Origin: Oscheius sp. JU75
Lineage: Eukaryota > Nematoda > Chromadorea > Rhabditida > Rhabditidae
NCBI GenBank assembly: GCA_037178855.1
Contig: JASJZC010000002.1
Coordinates: 2,418,001 to 2,482,000, forward strand
Length of the DNA: 64,000 nt
Direction: 5' to 3'
The position numbers were made by a program, and so were the translations under genes. The notes below the pieces were generated by a model. The model did no database searches, was not told the DNA's origin, and was given only the letters and a program-made list of their open reading frames with translations. Each line of letters opens with the position of its first letter. Position 1 is the stretch's first letter. Below are positions 46,555 through 58,095 of the stretch, piece by piece.

Positions 46555-47080
46555 ACTGGCTCATTGAGCTGTTGGACGATGCTTTCCAGTCTTCTTTTCT
46601 GATCGTCATATCCGGCAAAGGGATCATCGGCTCGACACAGTCCCATCGAATCGGCTGTCCCACGCCTCGGTAGAACATCGACATCGGAGAGACAGGCGTC
46701 ATCATGGTCCCAGACGATGAGCTGATCCACCATGGTCAAGACGTCTAACACGATGGAGAAATCCGGCACAAGAACCTCGACACAGGCTACTCGGATCGGC
46801 ATCAACGTAGGTCATTGACATCGTAGAGACAGGCGTAATCATTACTCCAGTTCCTCCTTCATAGCCAGTATCCGACATGTTAAGAGCTCTTTATCATACA
46901 GATCCACTCGACTCCACTCCTTCCGTATTCCCGCGGATGAGAGAAACTACCAGACGAGAGAGTGCATCCTTGCCTTCTGAACAGTGAACGTTACTTGGAT
47001 ATCGCAGTGTGACTAACTGTCAGTGCTGCCGGAGGTAGAGGAAGCTACCAGACGAGAGAGCGAATTCATGCTGACTGACA
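46555..47080 (-). pseudogene. Tandem broken copies of scramblase exon 1
   Basis: Three minus-strand pieces resemble the first exon of the scramblase at 9163-9588. Piece 46555-46710 ends in QQLNEPVQ and the GT donor used by the real gene. Piece 46712-46965 repeats LTMVDQLIV and continues through the MSMxY region to the VSS...DAL region. Piece 46975-47080 repeats the extreme 5' end, including CATGCTGACTGACA beside the lost start. Flanking DNA to about 47300, including GCATGTCAGGGAG, also follows the scramblase upstream region. Frames are broken and no later exon is present. Confidence 0.75.
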
Positions 47081-47883
47081 TACAGTACTGCAGCGGCTGA
47101 GAGTTGACAGGACTTAGCATGTCAGGGAGCAGTAAGGCGGAACGGGACTGGACTTCGCATTTCAAATTCTGTCAAGACAATCTTGGCTGGCTGCCAGTTG
47201 CCCGTCGTCTCTTACCAGCAGATGGTCGACATGAATCTTCGTCTTCGCTTCTTTCTATCCACCGTCATCAATGTTTGAGAACAGTGCAGAAACTGGTAAG
47301 GTTACTCTGGCCAGTTGGGCAGTACAACATTTGACAGACGACTTTGCAAGTCAAAGCATAAGTTAGTACTGGACATTGTCCCTTGCGACTACCAGAGGAG
47401 ACACTTTCGCAATTTTCAGTTCGGGCCCACAGTCGAAAGCGTCGTCCTTTTCTCGGCACTGATGACCTTCCAAGTGCTCTCTCTCTCTGTCTCTCTTTCT
47501 CCCCGTATCACCCCCGAAGGTATTACAGCTTTCTCACTGTCTCTCACTGACTGACACAGTGAAATCACCCGATCGAGAAAGTTTACGAGTCTCTCTGTGC
47601 TTATTACAGCTTCTCCGTCCCTGACTGGCTGACTACCTACTCTAGGTAAATTGTCACGGTTTCTTCTTCCAGCTTGTGACTGTGATTAGGGTATGAGAAA
47701 GAGGCGACCGGAACAAAATTTATTGAGACCAGGAAGCTATAGCTTTTTTGCACAGTCCAATTGGTCCGCATAGCTGGTAGAGGATAAGATCTACGAGAAA
47801 GGAGGCCTCAAAAACAACTGAGGGGACCGTATCTTGATGTTTATTTTGGACAGAAAATGTTCAAACAATGATGGACGACATGG

Positions 47884-48319
47884 TCAGTTGGGGAAGGGGA
47901 GTGTCTCGAGCTCCTTGCCAATTTTGTCAATGTCATGGACGTCGGACAGTTGGAAGGCGTTGCACCGGATCTTATAGAATCTGACGTAGTACATGATGTC
48001 TTCTACGACCTGCTCCCAGACCCATATTTTCTCTTCTGTGTTGCATTTGAGAGGGAGAGACCAGTGGCGATTGGCAGGAGACACCTGAAAAGAATATGAC
48101 ATACGGTCGGTCTTTCTGTCTCTCTGTGTCTCTTCGTCTCTCTGTATCTTTGTATCAATGTATGTCTCTCAGTCTCTTAGCTCTGTCTTTCTTACATATT
48201 GAATTTTGTCTCCTCCAAACCATTTCGTCTCGGCCGTAATCATTGTCATATTCGTTCCAGGAGATGGCTCACAAGTGAAATTGGTTTTCATCACTCTATC
48301 TTTGACCTCCGGGGTGAAC
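47884..48319 (-). CDS. Partial gene, unrecognised; two 3' exons
   Basis: Exons 48319-48196 and 48084-47884, with GT-AG borders; the first enters at phase 2 from an exon not found. They encode FTPEVKDRVMKTNFTCEPSP, TAETKWFGGDKIQY, then SPANRHWSLPLKCNTEEKIW and a C-terminus ELETLPFPN. Two Cys and possible N-glycosylation sites (NFT, NMT) suggest a secreted or extracellular domain. I do not recognise it. Upstream exons may be beyond 48330 or the gene may be truncated. Confidence 0.5.
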
Positions 48320-48329
48320 CTGTATAAAA

Positions 48330-49077
48330 CAATGTGTTTGTCTTAATAAACAGTTTTCTTAGCTGTAACAGACACCATCAGAAAAATTGTGGTGGCATCA
48401 GCTGACACTCTCGATCAGTGTCGCTCTTTTTCTGTCACCCATGCCCCGCGAAAAAGGTCAGATACGAGCTTCCGCGTTGTTGCAAGCGGTTCATTTTCCC
48501 ATCATAGAGAGAAAAAGACCCAGAATCGGAAGTTTGAACTTTTGAACAAGATGCAATCATCTATGAACCGTTTCGGATGCCGTACTGTTTACCATCTCTA
48601 ATATTCCCGCGCTCAAAGAGTAGGACACGTCACATACGGGGGGAGAAGAACTGTCACACGAGAACAGTTTAGAAGCGTTTTTACGAGGGAGTGGTTAATT
48701 ACTCTTCCAGTCGAATGAACAGGAACCAACAACCGTTCATGAAGTGATAACAAACATCGGTTCAAGAAACCGATCAAACAGCGGGAAATGGAGATGAGTA
48801 GACTACTCAGGACAGGGGATTTGACAGAGTACTGCCTCTATGTCTCTCTGCCGCTCCCAAGCGTGAGCAACTGACAGTGTCGATGAGTGAATGCTTGACC
48901 TGTCAAGTCCTGTTCATTCCAATAGACTAGACGCCTTGCCAGATCCTGACAAAGACCTTCCTGTCTGAGAGATTCGACATGACATGTCTATTTCTGTACC
49001 GTTAAGCCTCAATGATATCTGACATGTCGAGTCCTGTCAAGCCTTAGCTGTAATAGTAGCGACTCTCAGTCTATAAG
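48330..49077. other. Intergenic with scramblase-flank-like motifs
   Basis: No gene. The 48890-49050 stretch repeats the motif TGACATGTC with AGTCCTGTCAA several times, as in the DNA upstream of the scramblase gene. Confidence 0.4.
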
Positions 49078-49232
49078 GATGCGCTCTCGTCGACTGGTAG
49101 CTTCTCTCACCTTCGGCAGTACATATGAGCCTGTGCCGAACTGATGGCCCCTTTCCTGGATGCCCAATCAGATTGGAGGACCTGACCATAGTGGAACAAC
49201 TCAATGTCCCGCAGCCAAACGAGGCAAATGAG
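49078..49232 (+). pseudogene. Broken copy of scramblase exon 1, plus strand
   Basis: The translated piece MSLCRTDGPFPGCPIRLEDL followed by TIVEQLNVPQPNEANE aligns with the end of scramblase exon 1 (LEPMAPLPDVPIGLEYLTMV and so on) and stops at the same GT donor (GTTAGT at 49233). The 5' part (GCGCTCTCGTCGACTGGTAG) matches the exon start region in reverse orientation to the functional gene. No later exons. Confidence 0.65.
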
Positions 49233-49840
49233 GTTAGTTTCTTTTTGATTATTCACTCTCTCTGCCTATTCCTCACTCACTTTATGACAGCAGCCACAGT
49301 CGACTTTGTATCCTGTTGATAGGTAGGCAATGGTGGGCAGCCTGAAATCTTGTTGACCACCTCGACCAGACTCGAACCTGTACCAGTCTCCTCAACATCC
49401 GTAACCATGGCATAGACAGCTGGAACGAGTAGAAGAATGACGATCAGCATGGGGGAAAGTGGAATCGAATATGGCCGCTTGAATGCGGGACCGTTTCCCC
49501 GTAAACAGATATTGTGTCAGCTGTCATTGTCCTCCAGGGGAGAACAATGCTATTTTTCAGATTTTTGTTCGTCTGTTCTTCGCCTCAAAAATGGTTCTCA
49601 TGTATCTGCACCGTGGACAGATTAATTTGAGATTACAGTACCCAGAGTAATAATGGCAAAACAGATAGATGAGTAGATGAGAGGAGACTACGCGCCACGG
49701 GGACCATGAGACTGCTTCTCGTCTCTTTTTCTTTGGGCCGTGGCGTACCCCTGTAATGCCAGTAAATTACATCTTTTGGTCATATCCGTGTCTCTGTGTC
49801 TAAATAAAAGATATGTTTCAAATATTTATTATCACATTCT
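49233..49840. other. Intergenic, no gene seen
   Basis: Lies between the scramblase relic and the end of the aquaporin gene. No supported feature. Confidence 0.35.
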
Positions 49841-51751
49841 TCAAATAATCCTCGTTGTGCTTGAAAAGATGAACCTGAACTTCAGATTAAACTCTCTGTG
49901 TCCTCTTCTTAGACTACCTGTAAACAACCGCAGCAGCTGAACAACCGAGACCAGGACCAACGTAATAGATCCAATGGAAAGACCACTTTAGATTCGGGAC
50001 ACTGAACATGGCAGCCACCATCTGGGGCCCAAAAGATCGGGCTGGATTCATTGAGGCTGAAATGTTTGCCCTAAACACAATTAATTTCTTTAAAAAAATG
50101 ATGTCCTACGTGGCTAGAATATCAGCGGTGTGAGCCATTCCAATTGCCAGAGGAGCCATGGGGTTATCCTCGGTGTCGATGGCTGTCATGAGGACTACAG
50201 TCATTAGGACGAAGGAGGTCGCAACTTCGGCCAAAAAGGCCTGATAGAGTTGAGTGTCTCCTGGGAGTGTGGCTCCACCATGAATCTCTCCGTATACGCC
50301 GTTTTGTAATAAAGCCTGGAAGGAACTCATTGAACTGTTGGAGGCGCCGGTCTTAATCTAGGGGCCCATGTTCGTTTTCGGCAGTTCTCGGCAAAAGTTG
50401 GACAACTTTGGGTCGTACACGCTCTCGTTTCTTGGCACCTCAGGAAGCCCCGCTAACGGTATTGTTTGAAGCTGGATGATATTTTAGTTTACCCGAATAG
50501 TTCCAAACACGTTAATTGATGGTTTATGTCGAGTTTACTGCTGTTAGTATTGGCTGTATAACTACTAAAGCTAGTGAGCTCACACTAGACTGTAAGGACA
50601 TTGAAAAGGGAAAACGCTCATCATATTCAGCATTTCACATGTACTAACTTATTGGTTGTCCGCTGTTCTTCATGCATTTTAGCTTCCACGATATACTGAG
50701 ACTTTTCTATTCTTAGAGTTTCGTGTGAACTCCCTAGTTTCGAACTCACTTACCCGTACAATAAAAGCCCCGATGAAACCTCCCAGTAGTTGACTGACAA
50801 TGTAGAGAATAGCATGTACAAGTGGCATCCTACCCGAGACGAAGATGCCAAGCGTTATGGCTGGATTGAAAACTGCTCCACTGAATTTACCTTTTAGATC
50901 CGTACCTCAGATCAGTTACCTGACTTTTCCAAAAGAACAAGCCATTATAAATATCGTAAAGCCATGAGTTAAAGCTGCGTGAAGTATTGTATCCTCTCCG
51001 AGAGCTGCTTGGGCTTGCATACTTCCTGAAAACTTTGCGAACTGTGTCTATTGAGAGAGCTTACCACAGAATACAAAGACACAGTCGGCTAGAAACTCGG
51101 CAGCACATTTCACGAGCAAGGAGTAGGGACGAGTTCGAGTAATTTGAAGCTGAATTAAGAATTTCGGAACGAGGGATTGGATTTTCTAACCTCTTCCTCT
51201 TTCTTCGATGATGGGAAACCAGACCAGGAGGTGGAGGGGGCTGGCGGGTCTATCTGGAAAACAAGGCTATTGGTTTCAGAACCTGAGGAATGCGGAACTT
51301 ACTGAACCAAGGGAATTTGGTTTTTTTTTTTGGGACAGAGAGACAGAGACACTGAGACACTGAGAGAGAGAGAGACAAAGAGACGGACCCTTCGTTTATA
51401 GCTTAATTCTTACTTTGATAACAAAGTCCATGCCTAGCAGCCAAGAATAATGAAAAATTGCGCTTTTTGGGAGACCAGTGTTCGACCAAAACAGCCCCCA
51501 AAGTGTCTATATTTGTCTACTCATTACTCTCTATGTGCTCTTCTAATTAAGAACTTTACCTGAATCGAAGTGCTGGGAGTGTTCGAGCGACTCGGCTCAG
51601 ACATATCAAAAACAGTGCCAGTTTTTTGCCGGAGGGGAGGTTGTTGGGTAGAAAGAGAACCCGAACGGATGTCAGGAGGGTTCGGTTTCAATTGATCTCG
51701 TGATTTCCGGTAGGGGAGCAGGAAATTGGCGGCGAGGGTGGTTCGAATCAT
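49841..51751 (-). CDS. Aquaporin
   Basis: Water or small-solute channel, MIP family. Exons 51751-51560, 51253-51191, 51149-51065, 51025-50920, 50880-50754, 50315-50110, 50070-49918 and 49874-49841; phases agree; about 321 residues. A polar N-terminal extension of about 85 residues precedes the six membrane spans. Span landmarks: [38 protein letters not shown], first pore motif [50 protein letters not shown], second pore motif [12 protein letters not shown], and [20 protein letters not shown]. Both NPA boxes are intact, and Arg after the second NPA is present as in the selectivity filter. The short C-terminus ends [11 protein letters not shown] poly(A) signal lies just downstream at about 49825-49830. 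An internal Met (MSEPSRS) could be the real start. Confidence 0.93.
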
Positions 51752-52101
51752 AGGTTCTGTCTGTCTCTTACCTTTGGCTTAACAGTAACCAGCATATTGA
51801 AGTTGCTGAACTTACAAATGATCACTTTAAAACTGCATCAAAAGTTCGCAACTCCCATGATTAGGTAGGCAACTTTCACATCCAGTATACCATGAACCAC
51901 AAACCTCGTGTGATCCAATTCCCACGTATTTGCAAGATAAATTTTTATTTCTTAATGAACTTTTCAATTGATAACACGTATTGTCTCCGAGGATAGTAGA
52001 ACGCTCGAATGAAGGCGACTTCGCGCGACCGCCAAATGTTTCCGACCACACGACTGCGTGGCTCGCACCTGATCTTGGAAAATCTTCACACCAGATTCAT
52101 C

Positions 52102-52263
52102 CTAGCCAAGCAGTCTTTGTTGTACTTGGGTGACGTCTATGGCTAGACATCTGCCGCCGACCCAATACTCGTTACGAGCTTCTCCATGACGTCGGGCTTC
52201 GCCGCATTCCAAACTATCGTCTTTCTCGATCTCGGTGAAGGTAGAGGGATGTTTGACCCAGTT
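52102..52263 (-). pseudogene. Decayed paralogue of the F-box gene's last exon
   Basis: After an acceptor-like CTTTCAG the frame reads NWVKHPSTFTEIEKDDSLEC, then NEYWVGGRCLAIDVTQVQQRL and a stop. This follows the last exon of the neighbouring F-box gene (DWVQQPSYDHIPEIERID, FWVGERAFDCDLRATRAAI). No companion exons seen. Confidence 0.6.
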
Positions 52264-52581
52264 CTGAAAGTCAAAGAATGTCCAGAACGCAACAGAAATC
52301 AGATTGATGTCTTTTCGGTCGCGCATGGGCGTAAGCGATCACTACACATTCTGGGAGCCGTGAGACTGTACGGGTGAAGCATGGCTGATCGATAGAGAAA
52401 TATCCGGAATTTTCTGACACATTCAGAATAACTAGTCTACGATGTCGATCTTCCCCGACTATATGACTCACCACAATGCATCGTCAAAACCACATCAAAT
52501 ATTGGCTTTTTCATATTTTAAGGCTTGAGAGCCGCTTCATCTTTGAATAAGTGACAGGTAACCAGAGCAATGAGAAAAAAT

Positions 52582-54132
52582 TTATTCTGGCTTTTTAACG
52601 AAGAAAACAAGGCGTATACCGGTGTTAAAACAGGGAATGTCGAAGAATATTCGAACAAAAGCAAGAGGGCCTTCTACTATAGTGTGGGTATCGGCAAAGG
52701 GCCATCGCATTTGGTTCAAGGACTCTTCGTAGAGAGAAACATTTGGTGCTCTGATTTCGTTGATGGCAGCTCGCGTCGCGCGAAGATCACAGTCAAAAGC
52801 ACGTTCTCCAACCCAGAATGATGGCTTCGCATCGGCCAGATTCTGATGTTGCGGGTCGATGCGCTCGATTTCAGGAATGTGATCGTAGGAGGGCTGTTGG
52901 ACCCAGTCCTAAAAGAATCGTAAAGCAAAAAATAGGAAAAAAATACTTGGATGAAAATTTTGAGTCCGTCAGGTGTTACACGGTGATCTCCCCGGAAATG
53001 TAACTGTGGCAGGTTTTTCAGTGGCAAATTTACTAGAACCATGTCATCGAACCAGCTATCCACTCTGATCGAGACCCAGTGACACTAAAATTTAAGTTAC
53101 AAATAGAACTAAATACTACCTACCATTCTCAAATTACAAATTTTTTCCAGGAACTCTGGCGAGATAGTCATTTTCTCCAAGAACTGAATCTCCTTGACGC
53201 CTAGCAGCCAACTTTCATGTAAAAAAAATTATGTAAAATCTTACATTTTATGAGAGCTACTGGTGAATGATCCTGCCAGAAGGGTCCGTTGAAGAAGAGC
53301 CGCTGAGCGGGGTTCTTGGCCATAATTTCTGACAACCTTGTGCAAAAATCGTTCGAGACTGATTCTTTCTAAAAGATTGATGATTGACATGAAAAGGAAA
53401 GCCATACCACGTCCATTTCTCGAAACTGGGCCTTGTTTTGGAAGAAATCGCGAACAACTTCGAAGAATTGGTCAAAATCCGCAGGGTAAGCATCTGAAAC
53501 CCCTTTTTTCAGAAGAAAAAAAGGCAAAAACTGACCAATAAGAGGAAAGAACTTTTTAATGAAGGCTTTGTTGAAGTCTACGCTGGCTTGAGAATCGTCA
53601 GGATGTCCAGTTAAACGATTATCAGGCGGTGGGAGTTGGCGAAGACCAAAGCGGCCAGGAGGAACACCTTCTTGCCCGAAAACAAGCGTGAAACGTCTTT
53701 TCTTCACTCCATTTTCATCCAACAACTTCAGATGAAGAAGAATCCCTTTTTGTCTCTGAAACCAGTAGCGTTAGGCTCATTAACAATTTTGAATATCGCT
53801 GGTCTAACAACATGCGAAATCTTTAAACAATTCGGAGATGCCGTTGAACGTGGCAAATCAGATATAGATTGATGGTGGCGCCATCTGCCGCTGCGCCAAA
53901 CCCGCTAGCAACGTCTCGTTATCAAGAATGGAAGTAAATGACCAACCCGGGACTCAGAATGGATAAGTGTCACGTCAAAAGTTGGCCTGGCCATTCGACT
54001 AGGATGATACGCAGCTCCCTCTCTAAAAATCTTGCTGCTAGCCAAGACCTCCTTCAGATCATAGTATGTCAAGTAGGATAAAATCTTGTTTAGGAGCTCA
54101 GGTCGAACTGAAGCAATGCTCCGGCTGTCCAT
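52582..54132 (-). CDS. F-box protein
   Basis: Probable substrate adaptor of an SCF ubiquitin ligase. Exons 54132-53947, 53755-53536, 53493-53408, 53368-53245, 53200-53124, 53084-52947 and 52908-52582; phases agree; about 385 residues. The F-box is at residues 8-45 (VRPELLNKILSYLTYYDL then KEVLASSKIFREGA). The rest shows no repeat type I know; landmarks are KKRRFTLVFGQEGVPPGRFG, DFDQFFEVVRDFFQNK, RLFFNGPFW, and LNQMRWPF near the C-terminus. TTTTCAG lies 5 bases before the ATG, suggesting spliced-leader trans-splicing. The MRWPF block resembles the MKWPF block of the 'TDSPVHI' family. Confidence 0.82.
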
Positions 54133-54485
54133 TTTTCTGAAAAATGTGATTGCCAAAAGTTTGAGTGGAAGAAAGTAATGATGTTGATGACAAGCTGTTG
54201 TCTCCAAATGCCTTCCAGATAAGAGTGAAACATTTTCGAAAGCAACAAGTAGTAATGGGTAGAAAATCAATATATAACAGAAAATCTCAGAGAAATTTTC
54301 GAAAGCGAGCGGATAAAACTTTTAACACAGCTGAGTTTGAGTTGAAGCGCGATTATTGTTGCGCACCATTGCTTATTAAAAAAGTTTAATGTGGTTTCTT
54401 TAACGAATGTCAGAGCCGAGAATGTTGTAAACGCGGAAAGAAAAAGTCTTTCAATGGTTAATGATAGCAATTCGACTGGTTTATA
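54133..54485. other. Intergenic between the F-box gene and the Tc1 element
   Basis: No gene or clear site besides the F-box gene's upstream region. Confidence 0.35.
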
Positions 54486-56010
54486 CAGTGCGACGCAAAA
54501 TTATAGGGCCAAAAAGTTTCAAAACCCCTGGGTAGGTATGCTTCAGTAATTCAGACATTTTTTAAGATCAGGCGGGCATTTTTACTAAAAGAGTTGCAGA
54601 AGCCTTGAAGCCAAACTATAGGGTCACTAGACAAAAACAAAAAACTTTTAGATGTCACAACTTGTCAACATAAAATTTCTATGGGGGTAAGGCAGTTCGT
54701 CTCTGATAGTCACCATGCCTCTTGGTACCCAAAACTGTCCAGCGACGAGCATACTCAAGTTGACGTTCTTCAAGATGTCGGGCTCTGGAACAGGAAGATC
54801 GCCGAAAAGCTGAGTCGGAGCAGGAATGTGATCAACAACTACGTACACAATCCCGGAACCTTTGGAACTGCTCTACACACTGGACGGCCCAGGAAATTGT
54901 CGGTGCGCGACGAGAGTCGAGTCTTCACACGCGTATCTAACCAAGTTGTCAGTTGTCGTCAGGTCATCACAGAGCTGAATCTTCCTGTCTCCACTGTCGT
55001 CCTTCGTTCCATCGCACATAATCCGAATCTGAAGCAAGAAAAGATGAAGCCAGTTCCTCGACTTCAAGCACATCACAAAGTGGCCAGGCTCAACTTCTGC
55101 AGAGTTAACATGATAACCAATTGGGGAAAGGCGTGTCACTTTTGTCTTCTGTTTTATTTTTACCGAACAGGTCGTCTTTTCCGATGAAAAGAAGTACAAT
55201 TTGGATGGACCGGACGGTTTTGGCTACTATTGGAGACATCTCAGGAAAAATCCACGCATAATGTCCAGAAAAAATTTCGGAGGCGGGTCCGTCATGGTCT
55301 GGGGTGCTTTCTGCAATGATGAAGTGGTAGAGATGGAGTTCATTACGACCAAAATGAATAGCCAGGCCTATTAGCAAATTTTGGATAAGCGCCTTCTGCC
55401 CTTCTACCATCAGTCCAGCCAGCAGAGTCTGCAGTTCATGCAAGACAATGCCACGGTTCACACCTCCAGAGCGACCCTTGCTTGGCTCAAAGACGAATTG
55501 GTGGATGCAATGGATTGGCCCGCTCTCAGTCCCGACCTCAATCCGATTGAAAACGTTTGGGGAACGCTAGTCAGGAACATCTACGCAAATAGAAAGGAGT
55601 ACAACACTATTGAAGAGCTTCAGCAAGCGATTTACCGCGGGTGGACCTGAATAAACCCCAACTTTCTGAAAATTCTTGTTACGTCGATACCGTGTCGTAT
55701 TTTTGTCTGTATTCAGAGAAATGGTGGTGTTACGCATTAAATAAATCTCTTCTGATTTATTTAATAAGCTTTTGTTAATTATTTTAAGCCTTTTTGTCTA
55801 GTGACCCTATAATTTTGCACCAAGGCTTCTGCAACTCTTTTAGTAAAAATGCCCGCCTGATCTTAAAAAATGTCTGTATTGCTGAAGCATACCTACCCAG
55901 GGGTTTTGAAAGCCGCCAAATTCGCTGGTGCAACTCCCGAAACCTCAAAACGCCATCCCGCGCCAGGATGTACAAAAAACTGGGTGGCCCTATAATTTTG
56001 CGCCGCACTG
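54486..56010 (+). mobile_element. Full-length Tc1-type transposon
   Basis: 1525 bases, flanked by TA on each side. Ends are CAGTGCGACGCAAAATTATA (54486) and its near-perfect inverse TATAATTTTGCGCCGCACTG (ending 56010). The inverted ends continue inwards with good similarity for over 100 bases (GCTTCAGTAATTCAGACATT against its inverse near 55865-55890). The right side carries an extra short stretch relative to the left (about 55915-55980). Contains one transposase gene. Confidence 0.92.
54681..55650 (+). pseudogene. Tc1 transposase with one internal stop
   Basis: Cut-and-paste DDE transposase. Exons 54681-55130 and 55171-55650, with a 40-base intron that begins GC. N-terminal paired-type helix-turn-helix: LWNRKIAEKLSRSRNVINNY and TGRPRKLSVRDESR. 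Catalytic domain: [20 protein letters not shown] (first Asp), [20 protein letters not shown] (second Asp) and SPDLNPIENVWG (Glu), which is the DD34E layout of Tc1. A TAG at 55372-55374 interrupts the frame before the second Asp (after MNSQAY). The protein otherwise reads through to the stop at 55648-55650. The N-terminal frame may also be shifted before KLSSDE. As sequenced, it should be inactive. Confidence 0.88.
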
Positions 56011-56012
56011 TA

Positions 56013-57734
56013 TATTCAGGGGAGGTTATGATCAGTTGGGACCTCGTTAGTCATTTCATACAACAGAATTTTTAAAATAGAAAAAATTGCGAATCTACAC
56101 CGGGACTTGTTTTGCAATTCCCCTCGTGTGATAAAGTATCACATGTTTTGTTCTAGACAATCCCCGTTTTCCATAGAGTTTTTTTTTCATTTGGCCGGCA
56201 AGACCATGTCAGACGGTTGCTAGTCATTTAGAGACGATGATGGTGCTGATAAGGCTAGGTTTCGGCAAAGAGTCGAAAGGTACCAGTATTCAATTGAAAT
56301 GTATGGAAATGACCACACTACTAAAATCTTCAACTACACAACAAAGTCAACTGTGGTCTTTTAAAGAAGGAGTAACTGTCTTCTTCGGAGACTATGATCC
56401 TACCTTTACAATTTACAAGAGGCGACACACGTCAACTCTAATCTGGGCTAACACTTGACAATGTTTGTGGACTTTCCTGTCAAGACAAGTCAAGCTAATA
56501 CAAGAAACTTTTTTGAGTTGCCAAGTTACTGCTTTGATTGCTTTAATTGTAAAAACAAAGTTACTGCTTTTCCTCCCGGGTAAATTCTCGGAGCGTCGTC
56601 TTCAGTATGGGATAAAAGGAACAGGTATGTCATTTCTTCTGCTTTCCCTGATAGCTTTTTTTTTGAGTCCATAGAATAATTAGATCGACGTCGAGAGGTT
56701 GCGCGAGAACGCCAGCGCCAAAACAGGATATACTTTTTTGCAATTATTCCATTTTCTCTTCATCAGGTCTCTGAATAGTTCCAATAGCCAGTCACAAAAT
56801 CTACAGTTATATAGTTTGCCAAAGAGACGGAAACTTCAGTTTATTAGTCGACAGTTAGTTTTTTTTTTAGAAGAGGTTCCCTTAGTGTTTGTGCTTATCT
56901 ATTAAGAGTTATTATACACGTGTCTGTTTTTGCTCGTTCCTCAATAAAACCACCGATCAGGGGGCGAAGCCGACTGATTATCTCTAAAGAATCTAAAAAC
57001 TTCTAGTTTCTGCTCGCACGAGGCTCTTCTTTAGTTTGGGGGTGTGATAGAACAATAACAGCAGCAGCACCATGTGAAACACGATAAGGGAGTCAGTAGC
57101 GTTGAAATAAGAAATTCAAGCGGTGGCGAGAGACTAGGATTAAGAAAAATTGCTAGTTTTATCCAAGATAGGCAAATACCAGTCGCTAACACTTATGTCG
57201 AGTGACTCAGTACTCTGTTTGTATCTTGAACTGTTAAAGGAACACTGACATTGCGGCAGCGGAAAAAATGGCCGTACAAGAGGAAAAGGCAGCGTTTTGC
57301 CAACTTCTTTCAATTTTCATGGCATTTTTGACGTCACAGTCGACGTTTCTGGCATAGCTTTTGGCTCCCCGGGTGCACTTGCTATTATTGAACCGATAGT
57401 ACGATCAGAGGTGTGGCTGTCACATTTCTTTAACGGTAAACGCATAACACTGCACTTTTTTCTGACTCATATCCGGAAAGAAAGATGCTGATCTGTGTTG
57501 TTAATACATCTCTGCTTTCAGAGACACAGAGAGAGACAGATAGACAAAGAGGGACATTGATCTTTTTACTCATACCTCTCTGTCAACAGGACGAGCCACT
57601 CAAAAAACGTCCACGTTGCCGAGTCAAAGATTACTTACGTCAATTGTATGTCGCCCCTCTCTCGCTCTCTCTCTCTCTCTCTCTATTCATGTGCCTCCAA
57701 TAGTCTGCTTACAGCATTCTCTCCACTCTCCCCG
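56013..57734. other. Intergenic, no gene seen
   Basis: AT-rich open frames (for example 56237-56458, 56699-56905) lack splice context or recognisable domains. A (CT)n run is at 57661-57685. Confidence 0.4.
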
Positions 57735-57741
57735 TGATAAG
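57735..57741 (+). promoter_or_regulatory. GATA site in the metallothionein promoter
   Basis: TGATAAG fits WGATAR and lies about 150 bases before the ATG. GATA sites control intestinal metallothionein expression in C. elegans; its use here is inferred. A TATA-like ATAAATA is at 57803-57809. Confidence 0.45.
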
Positions 57742-57887
57742 ACCCTCTTCAGCGTCAACAAGACAGAAACTATAATTCGCCTCCCTCTAGCTGGGGCCTG
57801 CATAAATAGCTCGCTCGCGGCTCTCGATAACAACAACAGCTTCTGCTGAACAATTTGACTCTCTCTCCCTCATTCCCCCTAGCTAAA

Positions 57888-58095
57888 ATGCCCTGCAAGT
57901 GTGGAAGTGAGTCTCTTTTAGATAGTCAAAAGATATTTTCTGTATCCAGAGTGCCAAAACGAATGCTGCAAGTGCGGCGACAACTGCAAGTGTGAGCCCG
58001 GCAACTGCACCAAGGAGTGCCTGGATCAGAGCTGCTGCAAGGAAGGCAAATGCGAGGACAAGACCTGCTGTGGAGACAAGAAGACCGCTCACTAA
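57888..58095 (+). CDS. Metallothionein
   Basis: Small Cys-rich metal-binding protein for zinc, cadmium and copper. Exons 57888-57906 and 57950-58095 with a 43-base intron in phase 1; 54 residues with 15 Cys in C-X-C and CC arrangements (MPCKCGKCQNECCKCGDNCK, then CCKEGKC and CCGDKKTAH). The ending TAH is like the AAH end of C. elegans MTL-1 and MTL-2. No aromatic residue. A poly(A) signal AATAAA lies near 58148. Shorter than MTL-1, similar to MTL-2. Confidence 0.93.
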
